From Bacteroidetes bacterium RIFCSPLOWO2_12_FULL_35_15 (GTDB taxonomy: Bacteria; Bacteroidota; Bacteroidia; 2-12-FULL-35-15), in assembly GCA_001769385.1 (NCBI GenBank), contig MEPB01000019.1:124001-188000 (forward strand): 64,000 nucleotides of DNA, read 5' to 3'. The stretch's first letter is position 1. The number at the start of each line of letters is the position of its first letter. The position numbers were made by a program, and so were the translations under genes. Shown here piece after piece: positions 30,851 to 40,886 of this stretch. The notes under the pieces are model-generated. The model did no database searches, was not told where the DNA came from, and saw nothing but the letters and a program-made list of their open reading frames with translations.

Positions 30851-30890
30851 AAAAACACCTCATTTGTTATTCAAATGAGGTGTTTTTTTT
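30851..30890 (+). terminator. Rho-independent terminator after nifJ
   Basis: AAAAACACCTCATTTG-TTATT-CAAATGAGGTGTTTTTTTT perfect stem. Confidence 0.92.
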
Positions 30891-30968
30891 AGATTATACC
30901 AATTCTAAATATATTATTTCCGAAATTTAGCCCAACACAATCTCGATGTGTCTGCTTCAACGCAGAAT

Positions 30969-31001
30969 GCTCGAAATGACTGCGCTGGTGTCATTTTGAG
31001 C
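30969..31001. repeat. REP-like short palindrome
   Basis: GCTCGAAATGAC-TGCGCTGGT-GTCATTTTGAGC (11/12 match). Confidence 0.6.
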
Positions 31002-31085
31002 GGAGTCGAGAAACGAGCGAGGCAATTTAAATTGGACTAATTTACTGGTAAATGGTATTATTTGAATTACATCGGAAAGGTTTTA

Positions 31086-31187
31086 TTATACCAATTGAAA
31101 TAAAAGTCCAAGATCTTCTCCTTTTTTCAGGGAGAGGGTTTGGGTGAGGTTTTAAAAATGGATTATTTTATATTTCAATTGGTATTA
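31086..31187. repeat. Inverted-repeat-bounded intergenic element
   Basis: TTATACCAATTGAAATA ... TATTTCAATTGGTATTA (16/17 complementary) around ~68 bp. Confidence 0.65.
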
Positions 31188-32219
31188 TTTCCCTTTAATT
31201 CTGATGAATAAAGATGAGAATGTTTCGGAAAAAGAAGTTTTGAATTTACTTCTATTCAATGCCAATGAATTATCCGCATTTTTATTTAATCTGAATGAAA
31301 ATACGAAAGAGGAGTCCGGCCCATCCCAGCCACCCATTTGTCCGAAACGAATATCATTAAAATAAATAGAAGAATCGTTTTTTGAAACCACATAATATCC
31401 TTGTGAGAATTGTTTTAAGATTTTTACTGATTCATCATTTGAAAATGGTAATAACAAGGAATCGTTTTGCATCACATGGTACCAATCAATGGTATTTGAT
31501 TTATCAAAAATGGAGTAATAACCAAACCAATAGCCTGTTTTATCAGGAGAATACGCCATCCATAAAAAATTATTTAATGGAGTTGGAGTAGTTACAAGAC
31601 CTGTTCCTGAAAGGGGCGAAGTATCTGATGTTTGAATATTTTTTTTTGTAAAAGATTCAGCCATTTCAGAATGTACATGCCACTTATTAAAGACTGTAAA
31701 AACCAAATAACAGGTGCTTATTATCAATCCCGCTTTATTCCAGTTCAATCGTTTTGCTGAACCATTTTTTGCAATTAAAGCAAGGAGGATACAAATTAAA
31801 AAAGGTACAGTATAAAATGGATCGGCAACAAAAATGGTATTAAAGGAAACCCGATAACTACTGAATGGTTCAAACCACCCTGTACCATAAGTAGTGAGTG
31901 CATCAATAAATATATGCGAGAACATTCCTAGGAAAAATAATACGGTCCAGCTTTTCCAATGTATTTCTGTTTTCTTGAACCATTTACTAAATAAGTATCC
32001 CAGGATTGGCGACATAAGTATAACAAATAACAACGAATGGGTAATGCCACGGTGAATCATTAATTGTTGGGCATTCGAAACACAAGGAGAAGCAAATACG
32101 TCAAAATCAGCAATCGTATCAGCAAAAGCACCCCATAGCATGGCTTTTCTGCCGATCTTTTTGCCCAATACTGCTTCTCCGATTGCAGCACCCAAAACCA
32201 AATGTGTTAATGAATCCAT
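31185..32219 (-). CDS. Metal-dependent hydrolase, membrane-bound YdjM/YbcI-like
   Basis: MDSLTHLVLGAAIGEAVLGKKIGRKAMLWGAFADTIADFDV, HRGITHS, SHIFIDALTTYG. Confidence 0.85.
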   Translation of the reverse strand: MDSLTHLVLGAAIGEAVLGKKIGRKAMLWGAFADTIADFDVFASPCVSNAQQLMIHRGITHSLLFVILMSPILGYLFSKWFKKTEIHWKSWTVLFFLGMFSHIFIDALTTYGTGWFEPFSSYRVSFNTIFVADPFYTVPFLICILLALIAKNGSAKRLNWNKAGLIISTCYLVFTVFNKWHVHSEMAESFTKKNIQTSDTSPLSGTGLVTTPTPLNNFLWMAYSPDKTGYWFGYYSIFDKSNTIDWYHVMQNDSLLLPFSNDESVKILKQFSQGYYVVSKNDSSIYFNDIRFGQMGGWDGPDSSFVFSFRLNKNADNSLALNRSKFKTSFSETFSSLFIRIKGK

Positions 32220-32375
32220 AAAAATAGTTAAGGATATAAAATTAGCTTTTTTTATATAAAGTTTTAAACCAAGAAAAATATATAATCAGTGACCAAAATC
32301 AATTGATTGAAAGCTGATGTTTTTTTACTTAATTTTACTGGAATTAATTTAATACTAACCCTAAATCTTATAGCC

Positions 32376-32834
32376 ATGTTTTTTAAATTAGCTTTATTGT
32401 TATCGGTAGAAATGTTTGTATTGGTAGCTGCAATTTTCTTATTGGTATATATCATCAAGTCACAAGTAAGTAAATGGTTTACCTATGGTGCCGCCCTAAT
32501 TATTATAAAAGTTTTAATAATGATGATCTGTACGGTCTTTGGTGCAATTTGTATAAAACATTGTTCACAAAAAAATCAGCAGAAAGAGTGTCATTTTGGA
32601 GACAATAAGTGTGAAAAGGGAATGATGTCCAAGGGAGGGCAGCATGGATGTTCGAAAGAAATGATGCAAGAAAGCAAATGTGAACCTTCAATGAAAAGAT
32701 GCGAAATGGATAATAAAGAGTGCAAAGAAAAAAAGGGTTGTGAAGAGATGGAAAGAAAATCCATGTGTAAAGAAATGATTATAATTAATGACGATAGCTT
32801 AGCTAAAAAGCAAATTATTATCAAAAAGAAATAA
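32376..32834 (+). CDS. Small two-TM protein with Cys/Met-rich tail (possible metal binding)
   Basis: ATG 32376 in frame with the longer ORF; two hydrophobic helices, then a tail rich in Cys and Met (KECHFGDNKCEKGMMSKGGQHGCSKEMM...). Confidence 0.55.
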   Translation: MFFKLALLLSVEMFVLVAAIFLLVYIIKSQVSKWFTYGAALIIIKVLIMMICTVFGAICIKHCSQKNQQKECHFGDNKCEKGMMSKGGQHGCSKEMMQESKCEPSMKRCEMDNKECKEKKGCEEMERKSMCKEMIIINDDSLAKKQIIIKKK

Positions 32835-32973
32835 ACCGGCAGCCTTCAAATTCTAGAAACTATTGCTCTCTTGGTAATAAAGGAATAAAGAAACAAGAAT
32901 TTGAAATTCGACTTTCTTAATTCCTAGGAAATAAGTATAATTAAAATTCTGTTTTTGTTTTTAGCTTTATTGT

Positions 32974-34083
32974 ATGCAATCAAAGTCGAAATTGTTTTTT
33001 ATTGCAATTGCAATAATATTAATAGCATTAATGGTTTGGTATTTAAAAACGATTGTTTTTTACATTATCATTTCTATTGTGCTTTCCTTAATTGGGCAAC
33101 CATTAGTGCAATTGTTCTCAAAAATTAGAATCAAAAATTTTCGTCTTCCAGCTTCTCTTTGTACAATCCTCTCACTTTTTTCGATGTTAGCAGTTATTGC
33201 TGCTTTATTTTCTCTGTTCATTCCACTTATTGCTGAAGAGGTAAGAATTGTAAATAAAATTAATCCAAATGAAGTTGTTGCAACATTTCAGGAACCTTTA
33301 AAAAGTCTGGAATCTATTTTGCAGAAATATCAAACAGGGTATGATAGTGGTGAATCTATTGAAAAATACCTGGCAGAAAAACTTTCTTCTGTACTTGGAT
33401 TCAATGAAATTTCAACATATGCGCAACAACTTGTTGGATTTATGGGAAGCATTATTGCTGCTTTTTTTTCAATTTCATTTATTACATTTTTCTTCATGAA
33501 AGATGAACATTTGATCTATAACAGCATTTTACTTTTAACACCACCCAAACACACCGAAAGAGTAAAAGATATTATGCGGGATACAAAGTATATTTTAACC
33601 AGGTACTTTATCGGAGTATTATTGGATATGGCATTTGTAGCGAGTTTAACGTCAATTGGATTATCAATTCTTGGTTTAGAAAACGCGATGCTAATTGGTC
33701 TATTTGCCGGAATTTTAAATGTAATCCCTTACGTTGGTCCTTTGCTGGGTGTTGGTTTTGCTCTAATCATTGGGGTTTCAGGTAATTTAGATTTAAATTT
33801 TTATTCTGAGATGATTCCTTTGATGGAAAAAATTGCCCTTATATTTTTAATTGTACAATTGATAGATTCACTTTTTTTTCAACCAATTGTAATTTCAAAC
33901 CGGGTAAAAGCGCATCCACTGGAAATATTTTTGGTAATTCTTATTGCGGCTAAAATTGGGGGTATCATTGGAATGGTAGCTGCTATTCCTATTTATACAA
34001 TTATTCGAATTATTGCGAAAGAGTTTTTTTATAATTTTAAAATTGTTCAGAAACTTACCGAGGATTTAGAAGAAGAATGTTAA
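32974..34083 (+). CDS. AI-2E family transporter
   Basis: Multi-TM; GLFAGILNVIPYVGPLLGVGFALIIG and HPLEIFLVILIAAKIGGIIGMVAAIP motifs. Confidence 0.88.
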   Translation: MQSKSKLFFIAIAIILIALMVWYLKTIVFYIIISIVLSLIGQPLVQLFSKIRIKNFRLPASLCTILSLFSMLAVIAALFSLFIPLIAEEVRIVNKINPNEVVATFQEPLKSLESILQKYQTGYDSGESIEKYLAEKLSSVLGFNEISTYAQQLVGFMGSIIAAFFSISFITFFFMKDEHLIYNSILLLTPPKHTERVKDIMRDTKYILTRYFIGVLLDMAFVASLTSIGLSILGLENAMLIGLFAGILNVIPYVGPLLGVGFALIIGVSGNLDLNFYSEMIPLMEKIALIFLIVQLIDSLFFQPIVISNRVKAHPLEIFLVILIAAKIGGIIGMVAAIPIYTIIRIIAKEFFYNFKIVQKLTEDLEEEC

Positions 34084-34107
34084 TTATTGTTTTAATTACT
34101 ATGTTAA

Positions 34108-34767
34108 ATGATTAATAAATCTACAATACAATTTCTGGCTCAACTCAGCAAAAATAATAATAAGGAGTGGTTTGATAAAAATCGTCCTTCTTACGAAATG
34201 GCAAAGAATAATTTCAAGGGGTTTGTTGAAGAACTTATTTTAAATGTTTCAAAATTTGATCCTTCCATAAAACATCTGGAAGCCAAAGATTGTATTTTTA
34301 GAATAAATCGGGATGTTCGTTTTTCAAAAAATAAAGATCCCTACAAAAATAATTTTGGAGCTATACTTGCACCGGGAGGAAAAAAGTCCTTTTCTGCCGG
34401 CTATTATTTTCAACTTCAACCTAATGCTTCTTTTGTTGCAGGTGGTGTTTGGCAGCCACCCAGTCCTCAGATCAATGCAATCAGGCAAGAAATTGATTAC
34501 AATGCAAAGGAGTTTAAAAAAATTATCGGTAACAAAGATTTTAAAAAATATTTCGGTGAATTATCAACTGAAGATAAATTAAAATCTGTTCCAAAAGGCT
34601 ATGATAAAACCCATCCGGAAATAGAATTATTAAAATATAAGAGTTTTATTGCTGTTCATCATTTGAAAGATAAAGAAGTAGTTGCGGAGGCTTTTCTTAA
34701 AAATATTACAACTGTTTTTAAAGCTATGTATTCTTTTAATTTGTTTTTAAGAAGAGCTTGTGACTAA
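34108..34767 (+). CDS. DUF2461 domain-containing protein
   Basis: NNKEWFDKNRPSYE, IFRINRDVRFSKNKDPYKNNFGA, GGVWQPPSPQINAIRQEIDYN. Confidence 0.88.
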   Translation: MINKSTIQFLAQLSKNNNKEWFDKNRPSYEMAKNNFKGFVEELILNVSKFDPSIKHLEAKDCIFRINRDVRFSKNKDPYKNNFGAILAPGGKKSFSAGYYFQLQPNASFVAGGVWQPPSPQINAIRQEIDYNAKEFKKIIGNKDFKKYFGELSTEDKLKSVPKGYDKTHPEIELLKYKSFIAVHHLKDKEVVAEAFLKNITTVFKAMYSFNLFLRRACD

Positions 34768-34808
34768 TTTTTTCTGTTTTGAATAGAAGCAGACGGTAAA
34801 AACAGAGC

Positions 34809-34846
34809 AAAAAAAATCCCATGAATTTTTTCATGGGATTTTTTAA
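34809..34846. terminator. Bidirectional terminator between convergent DUF2461 gene and gldN
   Basis: AAAAAATCCCATGA-ATTTTT-TCATGGGATTTTTT. Confidence 0.88.
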
Positions 34847-34860
34847 TAAAATAAAGATGC

Positions 34861-35724
34861 TTAGAAATGCCACAAATCATGTTCAAAAGTGAATATATCA
34901 TTTTTAACACGTTCTGCTTCTAATAAAGCATTTATACTTGATGTGTATTCGGATATTACCCTGTCGTACACATTTGTTTCCTTAACAACATAACTTGAAA
35001 ATAATCGTTTCCAGAAAATCTCATCGAAGGTTCTCCTTTCTGCATCATTATGTCGCATATAAACCTCCTCATTGGCTAATACTGGCCTTGCTTCCGGAAA
35101 ATAAATCCAAAAAAGAGGGGAATCACCAACAAACTCTCCAGTTCCTTCGGCTTTTTTTGCTTTAATAACTAACAAGCCAATAATTCGAACATCTAAAACG
35201 GATCGTTGTTTATCAAAAAACCAATCTTCTTTTAGTTCATACTTAGTAATTTCATCAGATGTGATGTCTTTTTTAATTGGAGCAGCAATCATGACACCAG
35301 GGTTATTTACATCCTCTGCTTGGTTTGTAGAATCCCAGGCGGACAACATTTTTTCAACTTCTGTTTTTGTCAGATCCATTCTAAATTCATCATCAGATCC
35401 ATTAAAACAGGTGATGGTGCCATTTGTTATAGCAGCAGTTTTAACCACATCAAACAAACTTTTTCTGTCCAATATTGGGCTTGTGGGATAATATAATGGT
35501 AAATTTATCTTCTCCCGAAGATCAATTATCCGCCATATTCTTTTACTCCACATTACATCTGCTTCACGTAGATGGGTATAGGAAATTGCTTTTTTTGTTC
35601 GCGTGTTTTCCTTTGTATAAACACCGTCAGGATATTTAGGGGGTTTAATAACCTCCTGAGCATCCATATCAACCTTTACCATGGTAAAGATTAATAAACA
35701 AAGAATGACTTTTAAAGTTCTCAT
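34861..35724 (-). CDS. gldN: Gliding motility / type IX secretion protein GldN
   Basis: READVMWSKRIWRIIDLREKINLPLYYPT; last gene of gldKLMN. Confidence 0.93.
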   Translation of the reverse strand: MRTLKVILCLLIFTMVKVDMDAQEVIKPPKYPDGVYTKENTRTKKAISYTHLREADVMWSKRIWRIIDLREKINLPLYYPTSPILDRKSLFDVVKTAAITNGTITCFNGSDDEFRMDLTKTEVEKMLSAWDSTNQAEDVNNPGVMIAAPIKKDITSDEITKYELKEDWFFDKQRSVLDVRIIGLLVIKAKKAEGTGEFVGDSPLFWIYFPEARPVLANEEVYMRHNDAERRTFDEIFWKRLFSSYVVKETNVYDRVISEYTSSINALLEAERVKNDIFTFEHDLWHF

Positions 35725-35747
35725 AGGATTTGATTTTAATTAAATTC

Positions 35748-37373
35748 TTATTTAACTTTTATAACACAACCATTTATTTTTCGAGGGCCTTCTGGTGCCA
35801 TAACTCTAACATCTTCAATCAAAATTTTTGTTCCTTTTTTGGCTTTAGATAACATATCCCTCATGGCACTTGTTAATCCTGGTCCTTGACCTGGAGCATC
35901 CACAAACAAACCATTAATGTTCATAGACATATTCCAGGAAATAACAGGGAATTTTAAATCAAAAACAAAATCTTCCAGCTTAGGAATAATTCCTCCCACT
36001 GCTTGCAAATCTGCTTTATTAACCGGGCCATCTCCAACAACTCCGGCAAATGAAGCATTAGGACTTGGTACTTTCTTTACACGGAAAGGAACGGGAGGTC
36101 CAGCTGATTTAGCGCCATCTTTAGTTTTTTTACTAACATTCACCATTATCATTCCTTTTGCATCTCCCGATTTAACTGTTACTTCATAATGACCTTGGCC
36201 TTTATTAGCTATCGTTCCAACTCCACCACTCATCGTAGCCTGAACATCCAATGGCGCAACACCGGCAACTGAAATATCAACAGGATTAGGAACACCAATA
36301 TAAAATACGTTCATTTTTGTTGGAGACACCGCCATAGAAGGTTTTGCAACAGTATATTTTCCATGAAAAGGATAAGGTTTTACTGAACCATCAGGAGCTT
36401 TTACATTAATAACCCCACTATATTCTTGGTCTCCTTCTGCTCCTGTAGTAACAACGTATTTTCCAACACCGGCTGTAACAGGAACAGGTGTTCCGGTTCC
36501 AACAATTTTTGCAACTTTCGTGGTAGTATCAATATTTCCAATAAGAATTTCAGGATCTTGTGTAGAACTATGCGCAGAAACGAAAATGTCTGCAGTGTAC
36601 TCTTCACCTGCCAAAATATAACTGGTTGGTGCTACTACTTTAGCATCAATAGCATCAAATTTGAAATCGCCTGCATCTATTGATTTTAATAATAAAGTAA
36701 CAACATCGCTTTCTGCATTCTTGATGTCATTTTTTATTTTTGCTAAAACGCTAAATACAGCGGCAGCAGGGTTGTGTTCAAATAAATTGGCTTCCCACTT
36801 AACCATCTTTTCATCACCAATATTATACATTTCCTCTGTGCTTAACCCCAATTTTAAATTTTTCTGTTCATCTAAAGGAACAAGGGCCTTCATATCGATT
36901 TTAAACTTTTCTATTTTTTCTTTTAATTCTCTTGCTTTTCCGGTTGCGTGTTCACCATCTGCTCCTGCACCAATAAGAATTTCAGTCGGAATGTTGTTTT
37001 CATCCTTACTATCCAAATTCCTTAACTGAAACGTATCTGCTACGTCTTTTGGTAATTTTTGAATTCTCATAAACAATTCGCTCTTTATTTCATCAACATA
37101 ACCGCATAAATCAGCTGAAAGTTTTTTTGCTGTTTGAGCTTTATCAAACCAGGGTTTTGTTTTAACTTTATTTTCTTCATAAGCTTTTTGGAACTTGGAA
37201 TACAATATTCCATTCTTATTATCAAAGTTTGTATTTGTTACATTCAAACCTTCTTCAATAATAACAAAGGCGTTCAGAATCTCTTTTGATACGTTAAGCG
37301 CCAAGAGTGCAGTTAACACCAGGTACATCATACCAATCATCTTTTGCCTTGGGGTTTCTTTACCACCTGACAT
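35748..37373 (-). CDS. gldM: Gliding motility / type IX secretion protein GldM
   Basis: GGKETPRQKMIGMMYLVLTALLALNVSKEILNAFV N-terminus; locus order. Confidence 0.96.
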   Translation of the reverse strand: MSGGKETPRQKMIGMMYLVLTALLALNVSKEILNAFVIIEEGLNVTNTNFDNKNGILYSKFQKAYEENKVKTKPWFDKAQTAKKLSADLCGYVDEIKSELFMRIQKLPKDVADTFQLRNLDSKDENNIPTEILIGAGADGEHATGKARELKEKIEKFKIDMKALVPLDEQKNLKLGLSTEEMYNIGDEKMVKWEANLFEHNPAAAVFSVLAKIKNDIKNAESDVVTLLLKSIDAGDFKFDAIDAKVVAPTSYILAGEEYTADIFVSAHSSTQDPEILIGNIDTTTKVAKIVGTGTPVPVTAGVGKYVVTTGAEGDQEYSGVINVKAPDGSVKPYPFHGKYTVAKPSMAVSPTKMNVFYIGVPNPVDISVAGVAPLDVQATMSGGVGTIANKGQGHYEVTVKSGDAKGMIMVNVSKKTKDGAKSAGPPVPFRVKKVPSPNASFAGVVGDGPVNKADLQAVGGIIPKLEDFVFDLKFPVISWNMSMNINGLFVDAPGQGPGLTSAMRDMLSKAKKGTKILIEDVRVMAPEGPRKINGCVIKVK

Positions 37374-37467
37374 AGTTTATATTATTTTGTACTATTAATA
37401 TTAATTTAATAAATCGTTAGGAAGAAAATTGCTCCTCAAAAAAAAGTAATAATAAGGAGTAACCTCA

Positions 37468-38301
37468 TTACTTTCTCATTGCGGTAAGCATGTTACCATA
37501 AATTGTATTCAATGATTCTAAATTAGTAGAAAGTTGAGCAATTTGTTCTTTATATTTCTTAGTGTCGTCAACCGAATCATTTAAGTTTTTCATTAAATCA
37601 TTTAAGCCATCATAGAATTTAGAGGTAGCTTTTAAATGATCATTTGATCCTTGCAACTGAAGTTCATACGAAGCATTTAACGCAGAAAGATTTTTTGAAA
37701 TTTTTGAAATGTTTTCACCAAGTGAATCGCTATCATCTTTTAAGATTGTTAATCCTAATAAAGATTCAGAAGCTTTAGAATATGAATTGGAAAGAGTATC
37801 TACATTTCCCAAAAGAGATTCTGATGCTTTTGTATAAGAATTGGATAATGTATCAACACTTTTTGAAGCTGATTTTACATTTAAAACGTATTCATCAGTT
37901 GCCATTGTAGCATCAGTGATATTTGTTAGTTTTCCGGTTTGATCAGTTAGATTACGAATACCATCTCCTAAGCTTGCAATTAGTTCCGGGCCAATTTTTG
38001 CTTCCTCAAGCATGTTATCCAGTTGCTCTGTGATTGTTCCTTTATCTTCCTCTAATACTCCTATAGCTTCTTCGCCATGCATACCGGCTAATTCAGGGTA
38101 AACTAAACTCCAATCCACTTCTTCATGAGGTGGCTCAAATGCCGAGAAAAAGAAGATTACCGCCTCAGTAGATAATCCGATAACAAGCATTGGACCAGCA
38201 CCTGGCCAGTGCATAATTTTAAACATCGCGCCAATGATTACGATTGCAGCACCAAATCCGTACAATTTGGCCATGAAATTTTTCCATTTTTTACCACCCA
38301 T
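37468..38301 (-). CDS. gldL: Gliding motility / type IX secretion protein GldL
   Basis: KLYGFGAAIVIIGAMFKIMHWPGAGPMLVIGLSTEA two-TM N-terminus; locus order. Confidence 0.95.
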   Translation of the reverse strand: MGGKKWKNFMAKLYGFGAAIVIIGAMFKIMHWPGAGPMLVIGLSTEAVIFFFSAFEPPHEEVDWSLVYPELAGMHGEEAIGVLEEDKGTITEQLDNMLEEAKIGPELIASLGDGIRNLTDQTGKLTNITDATMATDEYVLNVKSASKSVDTLSNSYTKASESLLGNVDTLSNSYSKASESLLGLTILKDDSDSLGENISKISKNLSALNASYELQLQGSNDHLKATSKFYDGLNDLMKNLNDSVDDTKKYKEQIAQLSTNLESLNTIYGNMLTAMRK

Positions 38302-38358
38302 GATTTTTAAATTTTAATTAATTATTATTATTTAGATTAGAGATTACAAATTTATTAA

Positions 38359-39813
38359 TTATAGACCACCAGGTCCTGCTACATCGCCTTTTGCACGTCC
38401 TAAATAGGTTTGTACGCAACGGAATCCGATATAACATTTAGCAGTGTCCTGATATTCATATGTTCTAGTGCTGGTTTGTAAATAGTAACCGACATCTTTC
38501 CAGGAACCGCCTCTTATTACTTTCCGTTTTAATACATTAGCTTCATTATCTTGAGCCTCATACACATAATCCGGATTTAAGTCGTGATCAAAATCATAAG
38601 CAGCTTCGTCAAAAGCATTACTCGTCCATTCTGCAGCATTTCCAGCCATACAATATAGTCCATAATCGTTTGGATTATAAGATTCAATTTTTACAGTATG
38701 GAATCCTCCATCATCAATATAACTTCCACGCATTGGTTTAAAGTTACCTAAGAAACAACCTAATGCATTCCTTATGTATGGCCCACCCCATGGATACGGA
38801 CTTAATGAAAGTCCACCGCGGGCGGCATATTCCCATTCAGACTCTGTAGGTAAACGGAAATCGTTAACATAAGATTGGCCATTTGACAAAAGCCAATTAT
38901 TAAATAATTGCGTTCTCCAAACGCAAAAAGAACGAGCTTGTTTCCAGGTTACACCAACAACGGGATAGTCATCATAAGCAGAGTGCCAAAAATACATATT
39001 GGTCATAGGCTCATTGAATGAATAGGTAAAATCATGAACCCAGGCTAAAGTATCCGGATAAACATTTATTACATCTTTAACAATAAATACACTTCTATCT
39101 TTATCTTTTCTCTCACGTGTGCTATATTTTCCGCTTCCGTCAGAAATTCCGTCTTTTACGTCATAATGACCAAGCGTTTTCGCATCGCCAACACTTGTAT
39201 TCTGGTATCCGTTAATAAAATCCAATCCTGTTTTTTCATCAGGTGTTTTTGATGGTTTAAAGCGGTTTGACTTTTGAGCAGCTAATCTTAGATTGATCCA
39301 GTAATATTCATAATTTAATTTTCTGGTATCAATTTCTCTTCTTCTATAAAATCTTTCTTCTGGTGGTAAATACATAAATTCCAGAACTTCACGAACATCT
39401 TGCTCATCATAACCAATAGGTTCCTCAAAATTTACCAATGGAGGATCAAGGGGTTGGTCATAATCATCTGTTTCTACACCATGTTCAGCTCTTCCGTCTT
39501 CAAACAATGCTCTATGTGCAATTGAGTCCCTTACCCAATAAACAAATTGGCGATATTCATTATTTGATATCTCGGTTTGGTCAATGTAAAATGCCTGAAT
39601 AGAAACCGTTTTTGACTTAGTAGTGTGTGCATAAGGATTGTCCTCATCATCCGGGCCCATATTGTAACTTCCCATAGGAATATACAGCATACCAAAAGGA
39701 TCTATATCGAACCATTCGGTACGGGGATGAACACCTACAAGTTCTCCGGAGCTTTTGACACAACTTGTACCTAAAACCGCTACCAAAGAACCTAACAAGA
39801 GCAACTTTTTCAT
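38359..39813 (-). CDS. gldK: Gliding motility / type IX secretion lipoprotein GldK (FGE-sulfatase fold)
   Basis: Lipobox GTSC; FRLPTESEWEYAARGG, NAAEWTSNAFDEAAY, VIRGGSWKDVGYYLQ. Confidence 0.94.
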   Translation of the reverse strand: MKKLLLLGSLVAVLGTSCVKSSGELVGVHPRTEWFDIDPFGMLYIPMGSYNMGPDDEDNPYAHTTKSKTVSIQAFYIDQTEISNNEYRQFVYWVRDSIAHRALFEDGRAEHGVETDDYDQPLDPPLVNFEEPIGYDEQDVREVLEFMYLPPEERFYRRREIDTRKLNYEYYWINLRLAAQKSNRFKPSKTPDEKTGLDFINGYQNTSVGDAKTLGHYDVKDGISDGSGKYSTRERKDKDRSVFIVKDVINVYPDTLAWVHDFTYSFNEPMTNMYFWHSAYDDYPVVGVTWKQARSFCVWRTQLFNNWLLSNGQSYVNDFRLPTESEWEYAARGGLSLSPYPWGGPYIRNALGCFLGNFKPMRGSYIDDGGFHTVKIESYNPNDYGLYCMAGNAAEWTSNAFDEAAYDFDHDLNPDYVYEAQDNEANVLKRKVIRGGSWKDVGYYLQTSTRTYEYQDTAKCYIGFRCVQTYLGRAKGDVAGPGGL

Positions 39814-39849
39814 ATTTGTTGTTTTTAAATTTTACCCTATTTTGTCAGA

Positions 39850-39880
39850 AAAATCATCTTACAAGAAGTAGGATGATTTT
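39850..39880 (-). terminator. Hairpin terminator between porP and gldK
   Basis: Minus strand AAAATCATCCTAC-TTCTT-GTAAGATGATTTTT, 13-bp stem with one wobble. Confidence 0.7.
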
Positions 39881-39932
39881 AAAGGAAATAGGATAGTTTG
39901 AACGATACTAATAAATAAAGGTTACAAAAAAA

Positions 39933-40886
39933 TTATAAAAATCTAACGTTAGTATGAGACTGACGATGTTCTGGCTTCGTAAATCTGTGACAATAACCTA
40001 ACATGATCTCATGAGAACCACTACTGTGATTCTTTATTGCTGAAGTTGTCATATCATAAGAATAGCCAAAACGAATTCCATTCCATTCCAATCCAACAAT
40101 TCCCACCAAAGCATCACTTAAACGATAAGAGGCTCCGATGAAGACCATTTTTTTCCAATATGCCAATAAGTTAATATCAACCTGTGTTGAAGAGGCATCA
40201 GATTTTGCTAAAACAGATGGTCTTAAATCAAATGTACTTCCCAATTGAAATGTATAGCCAGCCATTACATAATAATGACGGGCAACTTTGAAATTAAAAT
40301 CATATGTGGTACTTGCTGCCCCCCCCTTTTTTGTTAATTGTTGTTCAGGTAAATGCAATGATGATAATCCAACATATAATTGCTTTGTTTGATAATACAA
40401 TCCTAATCCTACATCATAAGTTGTTGCAGAAGTTCCGGTCCAGGGTATTGCTTGGTCAGTACCTCCACCGCCCGCGGTGCTAGTCCCGTCAGGAGCAATA
40501 AAAGCGCCTGAAAGAGATTTTTGAATCATACCGACATCTAACCCAATCCCTAATGTTCCCGGACCAACTGGACGATGAAAGGAATACGCTAATTTTGCTT
40601 TTAATGTTTTATCGAAGCCTAATGCATCCTGATCAACTGTTATTCCTAAGCCTCCTCCCAAAATTTGACCATAATCAACACTTAAAAGTACTGTTTTTGG
40701 TGCACCAGGGAAATTAGTCCATTGTTGACGATATAGTAACGTAGCACATAATGCTTTGTTCATTCCTGCGTATGCCGGATTAACGGCTAAACGGTTAAAC
40801 ATATTCATACTGAACTGCGCATCTTGCTGTGCAAATGTCACTAAACCAGTAATTGAAAATGCAATAATAGTAAGAGTTTTTCTCAT
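39933..40886 (-). CDS. Type IX secretion system membrane protein PorP/SprF family
   Basis: QQDAQFSMNMFNRLAVNPAYAGMNKALCATLLYRQQWTNFPGAPKTVLLSVD; likely start MRKTLT at 40886. Confidence 0.93.
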   Translation of the reverse strand: MRKTLTIIAFSITGLVTFAQQDAQFSMNMFNRLAVNPAYAGMNKALCATLLYRQQWTNFPGAPKTVLLSVDYGQILGGGLGITVDQDALGFDKTLKAKLAYSFHRPVGPGTLGIGLDVGMIQKSLSGAFIAPDGTSTAGGGGTDQAIPWTGTSATTYDVGLGLYYQTKQLYVGLSSLHLPEQQLTKKGGAASTTYDFNFKVARHYYVMAGYTFQLGSTFDLRPSVLAKSDASSTQVDINLLAYWKKMVFIGASYRLSDALVGIVGLEWNGIRFGYSYDMTTSAIKNHSSGSHEIMLGYCHRFTKPEHRQSHTNVRFL

